A stretch of 64,000 nt of DNA from an uncultured Oscillospiraceae bacterium (GTDB taxonomy: Bacteria; Bacillota; Clostridia; Oscillospirales; Acutalibacteraceae). Positions 7,593-16,230 of the stretch are shown here, in pieces. Location of the stretch: NCBI GenBank assembly GCA_905192745.1, contig CAJJLZ010000002.1, positions 1 through 64,000 on the forward strand. Direction: 5' to 3'. Each line of letters begins with the position of its first letter. Within the stretch, counting starts at the first letter, position 1. The position numbers were made by a program, and so were the translations under genes. A model generated the notes under the pieces. It had not been told where the DNA came from, did no database searches, and saw only the letters and a program-made list of their open reading frames with translations.

Positions 7593-9506
7593 TCAGCGGA
7601 AAAAACGGCATACGCCGGCGTCGTCCAGCAGCTTCATGAACAGACCGCCCTGTACCGTGCGGTGCTGGAAACCGATCTGGAGGGAGGTGACGGTGGAATA
7701 CCAGTCGGTCATCGGTACCCGGGAGGGCGAAGCGTGGTACGCCGCCCAAAGCGGCTCCAGAAACTCCTCGAATTCCTCGCGGCTCGGCGCCATTGTCCCC
7801 ACCCACAGCAGCCAGTCGGATTTGGTGTAATCCTTCCGGCTGTCCAGCGGCAGGCCGTATTTCTGCATTCGGCGGCGGTAGCTTCCAAATTCGGAACACA
7901 TAACATATCGAGGGAAAAGATTCAACCCCAGCACCCTATCCCAGACCATGTTGTATTTCATGCTGAACGTGCCCGGCTGATTGAACGCGAGCCGGAAACT
8001 CCCGTCCCCGTTATCGGCCATTTCAATCCACTGTGCCGCCATGGCTTTCGCGGTATCCCGGTATTGCTTTGCCCCGTCGTCGTCGCCGTTCTGAACGCAA
8101 AAGAGGGAGAAGGCGCCGATCGCCATGATCGCCTTCAGGGACAGGTTGCAGTTATGGGCCAGATGTCCCGCAAAGTCGTCGGTACACAGTTGATTTTCCG
8201 GGTCGGTGCCGTGTCCGATCAGATACGCCGCCCATTGCCGGAGCAGCGGCATGTGACGGTTGGCAAAATCGCTGTTTCCCTCCGCCGCGCTGACCGCCGC
8301 CAGCATCAGGATCATATTCCCGCATTCCTCCACCGGCATCTGATAGGTCGGATCGGTACCGTAGGAATACCATTGTCCGTTCAGATGGGGATATTGCCCC
8401 GCGTCATGCGGCGCGTAGTCGTAGGGCCACGTTCCCTCCTCCAGATACCGGAAGATCGGCCTCGCCATCCCCTTGACCAGCTCCGGATTGTATAACAGAA
8501 ACAGCGGAATGGACGGATAGCTGACATCCACCGTCGCCGCACAGCCGTTGCTGAAGCATTCCTTGGAGATATACAGCACTTCCCCGTTTTCATCTACCGA
8601 CAGCTTGTGAGCGCCCAGCACCTGCCGCCAGGCAAGGGAGAGCAGTTCGGCGTATTTGTCTCCGCCCGCGCGTGTCGCGTCCGCCGTGAGCTGTTCCGCG
8701 AAAAGGCGGCAGCTTTCTCTCAGCACGTCATATTCCTCATAGGCCGCCGCGATCAGCTGCTCCATCGTCCGCCCGTCCCGCTTCCAGTAGGCGGGCCGCT
8801 GTTTTCCAAAATAAATCAGGGACATCACGTCGTCATAGGAGAAGGCAAACAGGGCTTCGTCCTCCGCGTCCGTCGTCAGCACCGCGCGGGCGGAAAGGAA
8901 GGTCATGTCCGCCGCCGTCTCTGCCGTGACCGAGGCTTCCGGCCCACGGGCGGAGAGATAGAGGTACCCCCAGTCGATCCGCACGTCATCCCCGGAAACC
9001 GCCAGAACGGGCTGGCCTTCGCTTCCCATCCGCATAGCCCGGATATCCGGTGAAACGGAAACCGCGGCGGTGATTACCGGCATCTGGCCTTTTTCGTTCA
9101 GGCAAAGCTCCTCAGAGGCCCTTACCTGCAGCTCTGCCGTATGGGCGGCGCCGTCCAGAGAGGCGATTCGGAGAGAGAGGTAGGTGAGAGGGCGGGAAAG
9201 CAGTTCCAGATCCTGCGGAAGCAGAGGGGTAGTGAATTCGGCGGTCAGCCGCACGTTCGCCTCCTCAAAGGTATAGGCGGTGGTCAGCGCGTCGATCTCC
9301 AGATTGGTCTGTGTCATGACCGGCAGACCTTCCGGCCGGCCAAGAAACGCGTAGGGTGTTCCGTCGATGACCGCTTTTCCCTCGATGGTATTGGGCTTTC
9401 CCGTCCAATGGCGGGTCTCGTCGTCGGTCAGTCGGTCCGCCATGGACCACACGCTGAAATAGGGGTCCACTGTAATCAGCGGAACCGCCGGTGCTCGCAG
9501 CTTCAT
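7593..9506 (-). CDS. Glutaminase A-like protein (DUF4964/DUF5127/DUF4965/DUF1793 architecture)
   Basis: A 637-aa protein without a signal peptide. The start (PLITVDPYFSVWSMADRLTDDETRHWTG) and the central YISKECFSNGCAATVDVSYPS block match the bacterial/fungal 'glutaminase A' family, an N-terminal beta-sandwich followed by an (alpha/alpha)6 barrel. Members are annotated as glutaminases, but the fold and the genomic contexts of many bacterial members suggest glycan hydrolysis, so the substrate is open. It is transcribed from a near-consensus promoter with a LacI-type operator (9536-9592). It is not part of the sigK transcript on sequence grounds. Confidence 0.75.
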   Translation of the reverse strand: MKLRAPAVPLITVDPYFSVWSMADRLTDDETRHWTGKPNTIEGKAVIDGTPYAFLGRPEGLPVMTQTNLEIDALTTAYTFEEANVRLTAEFTTPLLPQDLELLSRPLTYLSLRIASLDGAAHTAELQVRASEELCLNEKGQMPVITAAVSVSPDIRAMRMGSEGQPVLAVSGDDVRIDWGYLYLSARGPEASVTAETAADMTFLSARAVLTTDAEDEALFAFSYDDVMSLIYFGKQRPAYWKRDGRTMEQLIAAAYEEYDVLRESCRLFAEQLTADATRAGGDKYAELLSLAWRQVLGAHKLSVDENGEVLYISKECFSNGCAATVDVSYPSIPLFLLYNPELVKGMARPIFRYLEEGTWPYDYAPHDAGQYPHLNGQWYSYGTDPTYQMPVEECGNMILMLAAVSAAEGNSDFANRHMPLLRQWAAYLIGHGTDPENQLCTDDFAGHLAHNCNLSLKAIMAIGAFSLFCVQNGDDDGAKQYRDTAKAMAAQWIEMADNGDGSFRLAFNQPGTFSMKYNMVWDRVLGLNLFPRYVMCSEFGSYRRRMQKYGLPLDSRKDYTKSDWLLWVGTMAPSREEFEEFLEPLWAAYHASPSRVPMTDWYSTVTSLQIGFQHRTVQGGLFMKLLDDAGVCRFFR

Positions 9507-9534
9507 TGCACATCCTCCCGGTTTATTGTTTTGG

Positions 9535-9592
9535 TTAAACGTTTACTGTTGGTTCCGAGGGTAAGCATACCCGGAAATACCGGATTTGTCAA
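9535..9592 (-). promoter_or_regulatory. Near-consensus sigma-A promoter with LacI-type operator TTAAACGTTTA
   Basis: Read on the minus strand, TTGACA (9587-9592) and TATGCT (9564-9569) are 17 bp apart. About 18 bp downstream of the -10 lies the palindrome TAAACGTTTA (9536-9545) with a central CG, as in LacI/GalR-family operators. A repressor bound there would block initiation or early elongation of the gene at 7593-9506. Confidence 0.75.
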
Positions 9593-9650
9593 CGTCGGCG
9601 GCCGGAATGGCGGGAGATGGGGGATGGGCGCGGCGGAATCCGTTGATCCG

Positions 9651-10052
9651 CTAAGGCTCCCGCTTTATCGGAAGCCGGGTCCGTTCTCCCAGATCAAAGC
9701 GTTTTTTGAGCTTTTCCAAGGCTTTCTTCTCGATCCGGCTGACGTAAGAGCGGGAGATATTCAGCTTGGAGGCAACCTCTCGCTGGGTCAGGGGCTCCCC
9801 GATCAGCCCATACCGCAGTTCCACGATTTCCCGCTCCCGGTCGTCCAGTACCTCCCCGATGTAACGGTACAGCTTTTCCGCGTTGATTTTCAGATCAAGA
9901 TCGTCGATGATGGTGTCATCCCCCGCAATCACATCGCTGAGGGTGAGGGGGTGTCCGTCTTTGTCGGTATCGATTGGTTCGGAAAAGGAGACGTCCTGCG
10001 CGGTCTTTTTCCCCGCCCGGAAATGCATCAGAATTTCATTCGCTATCCTCAC
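9651..10052 (-). CDS. sigK: sigK 3' half: regions 3-4 of sporulation sigma factor K (interrupted gene)
   Basis: This frame encodes the C-terminal part of sigma-K: the end of region 2 (NEILMHFRAGKKT), the conserved DDREREIVELRYGL of region 4 and the recognition helix TQREVASKLNISRSYVSRIEKKALEKL. The GTG at 10052 is not a real start. The coding sequence continues from the 5' half at 46719-47066 once the intervening element is removed. Joining at AATG restores the conserved ENEILMH junction and gives a 239-aa protein, close to the 241-aa B. subtilis pro-sigma-K. Until excision this half has no start of its own and should be silent. Confidence 0.92.
   Translation of the reverse strand: MRIANEILMHFRAGKKTAQDVSFSEPIDTDKDGHPLTLSDVIAGDDTIIDDLDLKINAEKLYRYIGEVLDDREREIVELRYGLIGEPLTQREVASKLNISRSYVSRIEKKALEKLKKRFDLGERTRLPIKREP
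10031..10046 (-). other. Attachment site (left end) of the sigK intervening element
   Basis: Plus-strand AGAAT..CATT..C (core CATT at 10037-10040) matches AGAAT..CATT..C at the right end (core 46733-46736). On the sigK strand the shared core reads AATG, agreeing with the AATGA crossover repeat I recall for B. subtilis sigK. The recombinase stop codon (10036-10038) lies across this core. Confidence 0.75.
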
Positions 10053-11778
10053 CTAGCGGCTCGCCGTTTTCCCCTGCGTTTCCGTCAGGGCCGGTGTCTC
10101 CTATGGATGGGGCTGGAAACTCATAATCGCCGTCACTACCGAACAAATAGAGGTGCGCGTTTTCCCCGTCCCAGACGATCTTGCGGATAAAGGTACGAAT
10201 CGCGGCACGCTTCTGCTCAACGCTGTAATCGTCTATGTTATCGCCCATGACGGAGAGTGTCTGACGGATAAGGTCGAATTCCATATCGGCAAGATTGTGC
10301 TGCTGCATGACCGCCTCCAACTCGGCAAGGCGCTTTTTCAGGCTCTCGTTTTTTTCGTGCAGCTCGTCGATCTGCTCCATGATATACTGTTCGGCGTGCG
10401 TACCCTCAGATTTGCTGAGAGAGAGGATGAGCGCCTTAATCTCACTTTCCGTTTCCGTGAGCTGTTCTTTGAGTCTTGCCGCCTCCGCGCCATAGCCCTC
10501 GCGGCTGCCGCTGATGCGCTTTTTGATCCGTGTGATCTCTTTCGCCATGTCTTCGCTCTGTTTGCCGAACTTCTTGATCGTCGCAATAACCTTGGCGTCA
10601 AGGTTATTGCCGTTTGCATTCTTCATGGCGCAAATTTTGCTGCAGCTGCGCTCCTTCGTGGTGCAGAGGTAGGTATAAATTGGTTCTCCCGCTGCAGTCA
10701 GACGGCCGGACAGCTTCGGGCGCATATAATCGCCGCACTTCCCGCAGAACAGGAGGCCGGAAAGCAGCGCTACATTGCTGCGGGGCTTGCGGTAGCTTTT
10801 GGATTTGTTCAGTGACAAAAGCTTTTGCACTTGTACCCACTTGGCGCCCGGTATCACACCTGCATGCTTTCCCACCGAGACAATCCATTCATTCATCGGC
10901 CTCTCCTGATGAGCTTTTCCGGGACGCTGCAGGGTGCGGTTGTACGCCATGATGCCGTGCTTGCCATCAAACGCCTCTTTTTCGGAAAAGAGGTCGGCCT
11001 CGTTCTCAACTAGGAAGTTGTAGGCATCTTCATCTGCGATCATGTACACGGGATTGGAGAGGATGCCTTTGATGGCAAAGCGGGTAAAGCTCTTGCCGCG
11101 CTTGGTCTGATAGTGTCCCTGAAGTAAAAACTGGTCGGTTTTCGTCAGCGAGCCTGTTTCAAGGAATTTGTCAAAAATCAGCTGGACCAAATGAATTTCA
11201 TCAGGAATGTTTTTCAGCTTACAGGCTTTGCGGGTCTTGCCGTCTACCGTAACGGTGGAAATACTCTCCGATGCATAACCGGTGGGCGTTGTGCCGCCAA
11301 GCCAGCGCCCGGTTTTCGCCAGTTCATGCATATTGTCCCGGATGCGCTCGGCGATGGTCTCCCGCTCTAGCTGCGAGAAGACCGAGGCGATATACATCAT
11401 GGCGCGTCCCATGGGGGACGATGTGTCAAACTGTTCGCGGATGGAGATGAAGTCGATCTGCCGTTCGCCCAGTTCCTCAATGAGCTTGGCAAAGTCGCCG
11501 ATGTTGCGGCTGATGCGGTCAAGGCGATAGACCACAATCGCGGCGAACTGCGTGTTTTGCGAGTTCTTCATCATTCTTTTGAACTGGGGGCGCTCCAGTG
11601 TGCCGCCGGAAAACCCCTCATCCTCATAGACGAGAGCCGCATCGGCTTCTTGCTGGCTGTAATGGGAGGCAATATACTGACGGCATAACTCGATCTGATT
11701 TTCAATGCTCTCGCCCTTGCCGGTAAACTTGGATTTGCGGGAATAGATGACAAACTGCTTTGCGGGATTTGTCTTCAT
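10036..11778 (-). CDS. spoIVCA: Large serine recombinase, SpoIVCA-like, for sigK element excision
   Basis: A 580-aa recombinase with an N-terminal resolvase domain (residues 8-155), with catalytic Ser13 in IYSRKSK and the VVYRLDRISRN segment. A recombinase domain (about 170-290) is followed by a zinc ribbon (LLFCGKCGDYM and a later Cys pair) and a long coiled coil (about 420-500). It lies directly against the sigK 3' half on the same strand, and its stop TGA spans the attachment core. The ATG has GGAGGAAC upstream. By analogy it excises the element in the mother cell to assemble sigK. I found no convincing sigma-E promoter by eye; a TATAAT lies at 11818-11823 with a weak -35. Confidence 0.9.
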   Translation of the reverse strand: MKTNPAKQFVIYSRKSKFTGKGESIENQIELCRQYIASHYSQQEADAALVYEDEGFSGGTLERPQFKRMMKNSQNTQFAAIVVYRLDRISRNIGDFAKLIEELGERQIDFISIREQFDTSSPMGRAMMYIASVFSQLERETIAERIRDNMHELAKTGRWLGGTTPTGYASESISTVTVDGKTRKACKLKNIPDEIHLVQLIFDKFLETGSLTKTDQFLLQGHYQTKRGKSFTRFAIKGILSNPVYMIADEDAYNFLVENEADLFSEKEAFDGKHGIMAYNRTLQRPGKAHQERPMNEWIVSVGKHAGVIPGAKWVQVQKLLSLNKSKSYRKPRSNVALLSGLLFCGKCGDYMRPKLSGRLTAAGEPIYTYLCTTKERSCSKICAMKNANGNNLDAKVIATIKKFGKQSEDMAKEITRIKKRISGSREGYGAEAARLKEQLTETESEIKALILSLSKSEGTHAEQYIMEQIDELHEKNESLKKRLAELEAVMQQHNLADMEFDLIRQTLSVMGDNIDDYSVEQKRAAIRTFIRKIVWDGENAHLYLFGSDGDYEFPAPSIGDTGPDGNAGENGEPLGEDSE

Positions 11779-11863
11779 GGCAGTTCCTCCGAAACAGTAT
11801 GATATGTATATGGATATATTATATCATAAAGTCCGCGATAATGGAATCGGTAAGCGAGATTTT

Positions 11864-12046
11864 CTAGTCATTCGTCTTCTTCGTCATCTGACCAGACGGA
11901 ATAATATGTAATTCTTCTGGATCCATATCCATTGCCATATTGTTACCCACGCGTATCAGAAAACACCTGTCTGAGTCGATTGCCATATTATCTGAGATCG
12001 TATGTGCATAATCTCCGTCGTCGTAACCAAAAAAGTGTTTTCCCAT
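11864..12046 (-). CDS. Small acidic protein next to the recombinase; candidate directionality factor
   Basis: A 60-aa acidic protein with a repetitive pattern (FGYDDGDYAHTISDNMAIDSD and later NNMAMDMD) and a strong AGGGGG site 8 nt before its ATG. No known domain was recognised. It sits 85 bp upstream of the serine recombinase on the same strand. Large serine integrases need a small directionality factor for excision, and in C. difficile such a factor is encoded in the skin element. By position and size this is the best local candidate, but the role is inference only. Confidence 0.6.
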   Translation of the reverse strand: MGKHFFGYDDGDYAHTISDNMAIDSDRCFLIRVGNNMAMDMDPEELHIIPSGQMTKKTND

Positions 12047-12174
12047 AGCTGAGCCCCCTAATTAATTTCGATGATCTCATGTTCGCTTGTTCCTCGAATC
12101 CACCTTATCAAAACGCTGTTGCACAACAGATTACGGATTGGTCTTGTCTCCGGGCAGTGCTCTTCTATTCAGGC

Positions 12175-12288
12175 TTATGTCATTGTCGTTTCAAGTCGGG
12201 TATGTCCGATCGAAACCTTTTTCACAAGAGTGCCGGGTTTATCAAGCAGTTTCACTGTAGGTTTGGATTTTTTAAATGGTTGGGACAT
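12175..12288 (-). CDS. Possible 37-aa basic peptide, probably a decayed gene
   Basis: An ATG on the minus strand opens a short basic reading frame (start MSQPFKKSKPTVKLLDKPG). It ends at TAA, then TGA, after which the same frame is open again up to 12062, just before the small acidic gene. This pattern suggests a once longer gene broken by nonsense changes. It lies in the 415-bp gap between the small acidic gene and the LacI gene, which otherwise holds only the LacI promoter. Confidence 0.25.
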   Translation of the reverse strand: MSQPFKKSKPTVKLLDKPGTLVKKVSIGHTRLETTMT

Positions 12289-12401
12289 AAAACGGCCGAT
12301 TCGCTTAAAGCTATCAGTGGTAAAAAACCGGATATATGAGAACTCTAAGGATATATATAAAAATGTTACGCTTAATTATGGAGAAATTTTGAATAATATG
12401 C

Positions 12402-12430
12402 TTGACATTTTCAAAAGCTTGATGTAAAAT
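12402..12430 (+). promoter_or_regulatory. Consensus sigma-A promoter of the sugar locus
   Basis: TTGACA (12402-12407) and TAAAAT (12425-12430) are exactly 17 bp apart, and an AGGGGG ribosome site (12449-12454) precedes the ATG at 12462. No promoter as good was seen until 36858, so this may drive the regulator and the long operon behind it. Confidence 0.8.
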
Positions 12431-12461
12431 CAACTTGCACGTATAAGTAGGGGGCGTAAAA

Positions 12462-13490
12462 ATGTCCAAACGTGTTACCATACGGGAAGTGGCGCAGGAA
12501 GCGGGCGTTTCCACGGCGACCGTTTCCTATGTTCTGAATAATAAAGCATCCGAAAGCATTATGCCGGAAACTATCGCTCGGGTTAATGCAGCAATTGGAA
12601 AACTAGGCTATGTGCCGAATCTATCGGCACGTGCGCTTCGTTATCGGAAGTCAAACCTGATCGGCGTGGTAATCCCTCAAACCGAGCCAGGGAAAGAGTT
12701 TATGTTTAGTAACCCATTTTACGGTGATTTCCTGAGCGCAGCGGAATATACAGCGCGCACCAGAGGGTACCGTTTGCTGATATCGGGTACCAACGCAGGC
12801 CAGAGCTATGTCGAGATCGCTCAGAATTATGGACTGGACGCGATTATTATTTTGGGAATTTACCCGACTGACGATATCGATGCATATAAAGAAGCAAAGA
12901 TACCTCTGGTTTTGGTGGACTGCTACCGCAACGATCATTTTTTTCACAGCATCGGCACCAACGACCGGCACGGCGGATATCTTGCCACCCAATGCCTTAT
13001 CCGGCACGGCCATCGGCGGATCGCCTTTATTTCCGGCTCGGTGGAAGAAGCAGGAGTAAACCAGAAGCGGCTGCTCGGCTATCGCGACGCATTGGACGAG
13101 ACGGGGATTCCATACGATCAGGATATTGTTTTTCCCGGTAATGTCGGCTATGAGCACGGTATGGAAACCGCGCTGGATATAGTAAGGAACCATCCGGATG
13201 TAACGGCTGTTTTCGTTACGGCTGATATCATGGCAGTCGGTGTAATCAAAGGCTTTGCTGATGCGGGGCTGTCAGTGCCAGGTGATGTTTCTGTTGTGGG
13301 ATTCGACGATGTCTTCATCGCTAATATCTCATCACCTTCTTTGACGACAATTCGGCAGAACATCAAGGAAAAGGGAAAGACGGCGGTGGAACTCGCACTG
13401 GGCGCGATCGATGATCCCTTTGGTCCCAAGCGGGATGTCATTATTCCGCTGGAAGTGATTGAACGGGCTTCCGTTCGAGACATCAGGTAA
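12462..13490 (+). CDS. LacI/GalR-family transcriptional regulator of the sugar locus
   Basis: A 342-aa regulator with the classical LacI helix-turn-helix (TIREVAQEAGVSTATVSYVLN, residues 5-25), the hinge region (PNLSARALRYRKSNLIGVV) and a periplasmic-binding-protein-like effector domain ending in SLTTIRQNIKEKG. It is the first gene after the consensus promoter and is followed 14 bp later by a GH31 enzyme. It probably represses the operon until a locus-specific oligosaccharide or phosphosugar binds. Its operator is not certain; a LacI-type palindrome lies inside the next gene at 13959-13968. Confidence 0.9.
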   Translation: MSKRVTIREVAQEAGVSTATVSYVLNNKASESIMPETIARVNAAIGKLGYVPNLSARALRYRKSNLIGVVIPQTEPGKEFMFSNPFYGDFLSAAEYTARTRGYRLLISGTNAGQSYVEIAQNYGLDAIIILGIYPTDDIDAYKEAKIPLVLVDCYRNDHFFHSIGTNDRHGGYLATQCLIRHGHRRIAFISGSVEEAGVNQKRLLGYRDALDETGIPYDQDIVFPGNVGYEHGMETALDIVRNHPDVTAVFVTADIMAVGVIKGFADAGLSVPGDVSVVGFDDVFIANISSPSLTTIRQNIKEKGKTAVELALGAIDDPFGPKRDVIIPLEVIERASVRDIR

Positions 13491-13504
13491 GTTGGGAGGC
13501 GGCC

Positions 13505-16213
13505 ATGAAGATTAAGCATTTGCCCTGTGGGTTGTTTCCCCATATCGCCAGCGGGATACAGCGGAATCCGCTGTATCCGGAGGCCGGCAGACGGGTGAGC
13601 GTCGGATGCCGTTTGGACGAAGCGGGGGATCACGCGGACGTGATGCTGCGCTGGCGTGTCCCGCCCTCTCTGGACTGGCAGGAGGTTGCCCCGGAAACAA
13701 GGAATACCCCTTATTACACCTTTTCTTTTTCTTGTCCCCCATCGCTGGACGCGGTGGAATACGTTTTTGTTGCTCGCGATCACGGTCAAACGGAAGAAAG
13801 CGCGATTTTCGGTTTTTCACCGGTGCATAAGATTACGTTGGAAAAACCATACGATGCGATTCAGACGGAGAATGCCGTCCGGTTCCGATATACAGTGGAA
13901 AATGTCGAGTATGAATGGGGCGTTGAACAAGGAGAAGGTTCTGTTTTTCGGCATTACTTAAACGTTTATTTAAAAAAATACACAGGACGGAATTCCCTTA
14001 ACAGGAATACAAAAGAAGAAAAAACCTGTATAATTCCTAAAATGGATAAAAACGCCATATCCCTGCTGCGCGAGGATGACTCGGCCGCCGCGGCGGTTTT
14101 GCCATCCAAAATCGACCTCTGGGTCGATCAGGCGGGGTATGTGTATGCGCTCGAAGAAAGCTTCACCGTTTTAGGCGGCGAAGTTTACGGACTGGGAGAA
14201 AAGTTCGACGCCGTCAATCAAATGGGGAAGCAGCCCCTTTCGGTAGTGGTAGAGCAATACGCGCACCAGCAGGATAAAACCTATTTCCCCATCCCGTTCT
14301 TTTATACGGAGCAGGGAATTGGCTTCCTCCGGGAGGGAAGCTGGGGGACGGGATATTCCTTTGAGAAGGAGGGCGACCGGGTTCGGGTTACGGTTCGCGC
14401 CCGCTGCCCCCGCACTGGAACCATATTCTCCGGCCTGTTTTTCACGGGAACCCCGGCGGAGCAAATTCGGCAGTACACCGCTTTCACCGGTGCCCCGGCG
14501 CTGCCCCCAAAATGGGCGTTCGGCCCCTGGATGTCCTCCAACGGCTGGAATACGCAGAAAGAAGCGTTGGAACAAGTTCGGTTGATGAACGAACTGGCCA
14601 TCCCGGCAACCGTTCAGGTGCTGGAAGCCTGGAGCGATGAAGAAACCTTTTACATATGGAACGACGCGCAGTACACGCCGACAGCACAGGGCATTTTCAC
14701 TTACGAGGATTTCACCTTCCCGGCGGACGGAAAATGGCCGGATCCCAAGGGCTTTATCCAAACGCTGGATGAGAACGGCGTGAAGCTGGTTCTGTGGCAG
14801 ATTCCGGCGATCAAGTACGAGCGGCAACCCCACCCGGTGCAGCTGGATTTGGACGAGGAATACGCGAAGGCCCACCGGCTATGCATCCGTACCCGGGAGG
14901 GAGAGCCCTACCGCATTACCGAAATGTGGTTCGGCAATTCCCTGATGCCTGACTTCACCAACCCTGAGACGGTGAAATGGTGGTTTGATAAGCGGAAATA
15001 CCTGCTGGAACTCGGCGTGGCCGGATTCAAAACGGACGGCGGCGAATTCCTGTTCGACGAATCCGCCCGGCTGTACGACGGTCGGCTGGTGGAGGAAGTG
15101 CATAATGATTTCCCCAACCAATACGAGGGCGCGTACCACGCCTTTTTGGAGAAGGAGCTTGGCTCCGGAAAGGGTGTGCTGTTCAGCCGCTCCGGATATA
15201 CCGGCGGGCAGAAGTACCCAATCCACTGGGCGGGCGATCAGGTTTCCGAATGGTCGGAGTTGCGCGGGCAGCTGACTGCTGGGCTGTCACTCGGTCTGTC
15301 GGGCGTCCCCTTCTGGGGGTTCGATATCGGCGGCTTCGCCGGGCCGTTCCCTTCAACAGAGCTATATCTGCGCTCGGCGGCGATGGCGGCCTTTTCCCCA
15401 GTGATGCAGTTCCATTCGGAGCCCCGCAACGGCCAGTATTATATGACCAAGCGGGATCAATGGAACAACGACCGCAGCCCTTGGAATATGGCGGCCGCCA
15501 ATAAGGACGGCCGGATTATTCCCGTTTATCGCCTGTTTGCCAATCTGCGGATGAACCTGCTCCCATATCTTTGGAAGGAAGCGCAGCATTGTGCGCATAC
15601 CTCCCGGCCGATGATGGCCCATCTTGTCTACGATTATCCGGACGACCCGGCGGCAAGGGCGCGGGACGACGAATATATGCTGGGCCGGGATCTGCTGGTC
15701 GCGCCGGTTTTGAAAGAAGGCGCTCAGGGCCGGAACGTCTATCTCCCCGCCGGCGGATGGCGCGAACTTTGGAGCGGGGACGCGTATTCTGGCAACACCG
15801 AGATGTGGGTGCCCTGCGGTCTGGAACGGATTCCGGTGTTCCTCCGTGAAGGCTGTGCCCTGCCGGTAAACCTCAACCGGGATGGCATTATGGGGGAAAC
15901 CGACCTGCGGGCGGCGGTTTCCAACCGGCTGGATTCCTACGAAAAACTGGCGTTCCTCGTGTGCGGGGAGGGTGAAACGGCGTTCCGGGACGAATTCGGG
16001 AATGACCTGCGAATTCGTACGGAAAAGGGGATAACCCAACTAGAAGGAAGTTGGCACGTTCCCCTCTCCCTGTTCTTCTGGGGCTGCGCCCCACAGGACG
16101 GGAAAAGGGCAATCCAAGCGAACGGAAAAACAGAAGAAGCAGCGTCCTGCTCGGCGTCCTGCTTCGGACGAAAAACGGAGGGCTTCCGGGTATCCCCGCA
16201 GGAAGCGCCGTAA
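13505..16213 (+). CDS. GH31 alpha-glucosidase-type enzyme, cytoplasmic
   Basis: A 902-aa GH31 protein with no signal peptide, so intracellular. The catalytic nucleophile is Asp511 in GFKTDGGEF and the acid/base is probably Asp578 in HWAGDQVSEW, 67 residues later as is usual for GH31. The N-terminal beta-sandwich (about 1-330) contains an AT-rich insert (about residues 150-185) with a LacI-type palindrome. The extreme C terminus after about residue 850 is low-complexity and looks like read-through past the normal family end. Likely role: hydrolysis of imported cycloalternan or isomaltosyl-nigerosyl oligosaccharides to glucose or disaccharides. The exact linkage is inference. Confidence 0.85.
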   Translation: MKIKHLPCGLFPHIASGIQRNPLYPEAGRRVSVGCRLDEAGDHADVMLRWRVPPSLDWQEVAPETRNTPYYTFSFSCPPSLDAVEYVFVARDHGQTEESAIFGFSPVHKITLEKPYDAIQTENAVRFRYTVENVEYEWGVEQGEGSVFRHYLNVYLKKYTGRNSLNRNTKEEKTCIIPKMDKNAISLLREDDSAAAAVLPSKIDLWVDQAGYVYALEESFTVLGGEVYGLGEKFDAVNQMGKQPLSVVVEQYAHQQDKTYFPIPFFYTEQGIGFLREGSWGTGYSFEKEGDRVRVTVRARCPRTGTIFSGLFFTGTPAEQIRQYTAFTGAPALPPKWAFGPWMSSNGWNTQKEALEQVRLMNELAIPATVQVLEAWSDEETFYIWNDAQYTPTAQGIFTYEDFTFPADGKWPDPKGFIQTLDENGVKLVLWQIPAIKYERQPHPVQLDLDEEYAKAHRLCIRTREGEPYRITEMWFGNSLMPDFTNPETVKWWFDKRKYLLELGVAGFKTDGGEFLFDESARLYDGRLVEEVHNDFPNQYEGAYHAFLEKELGSGKGVLFSRSGYTGGQKYPIHWAGDQVSEWSELRGQLTAGLSLGLSGVPFWGFDIGGFAGPFPSTELYLRSAAMAAFSPVMQFHSEPRNGQYYMTKRDQWNNDRSPWNMAAANKDGRIIPVYRLFANLRMNLLPYLWKEAQHCAHTSRPMMAHLVYDYPDDPAARARDDEYMLGRDLLVAPVLKEGAQGRNVYLPAGGWRELWSGDAYSGNTEMWVPCGLERIPVFLREGCALPVNLNRDGIMGETDLRAAVSNRLDSYEKLAFLVCGEGETAFRDEFGNDLRIRTEKGITQLEGSWHVPLSLFFWGCAPQDGKRAIQANGKTEEAASCSASCFGRKTEGFRVSPQEAP
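13959..13968 (+). promoter_or_regulatory. LacI-type palindrome TAAACGTTTA inside the GH31 coding region
   Basis: The 10-bp palindrome is identical to the operator at 9536-9545 (11 bp match as TTAAACGTTTA). It sits in an AT-rich stretch (13950-14045) that also contains TGTATAAT (about 14028), unlike the GC-rich coding sequence on both sides. It may act as an internal operator or mark a captured intergenic segment. Confidence 0.4.
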
Positions 16214-16230
16214 TGAACGGAGGCAATTGC

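Noticed and set aside
11779..11863. Sigma-E promoter for the recombinase
   Set aside because: CATACTGT at 11794-11801 resembles a sigma-E -10 but would place the start of transcription on the ribosome site, and no properly spaced -35 is present.
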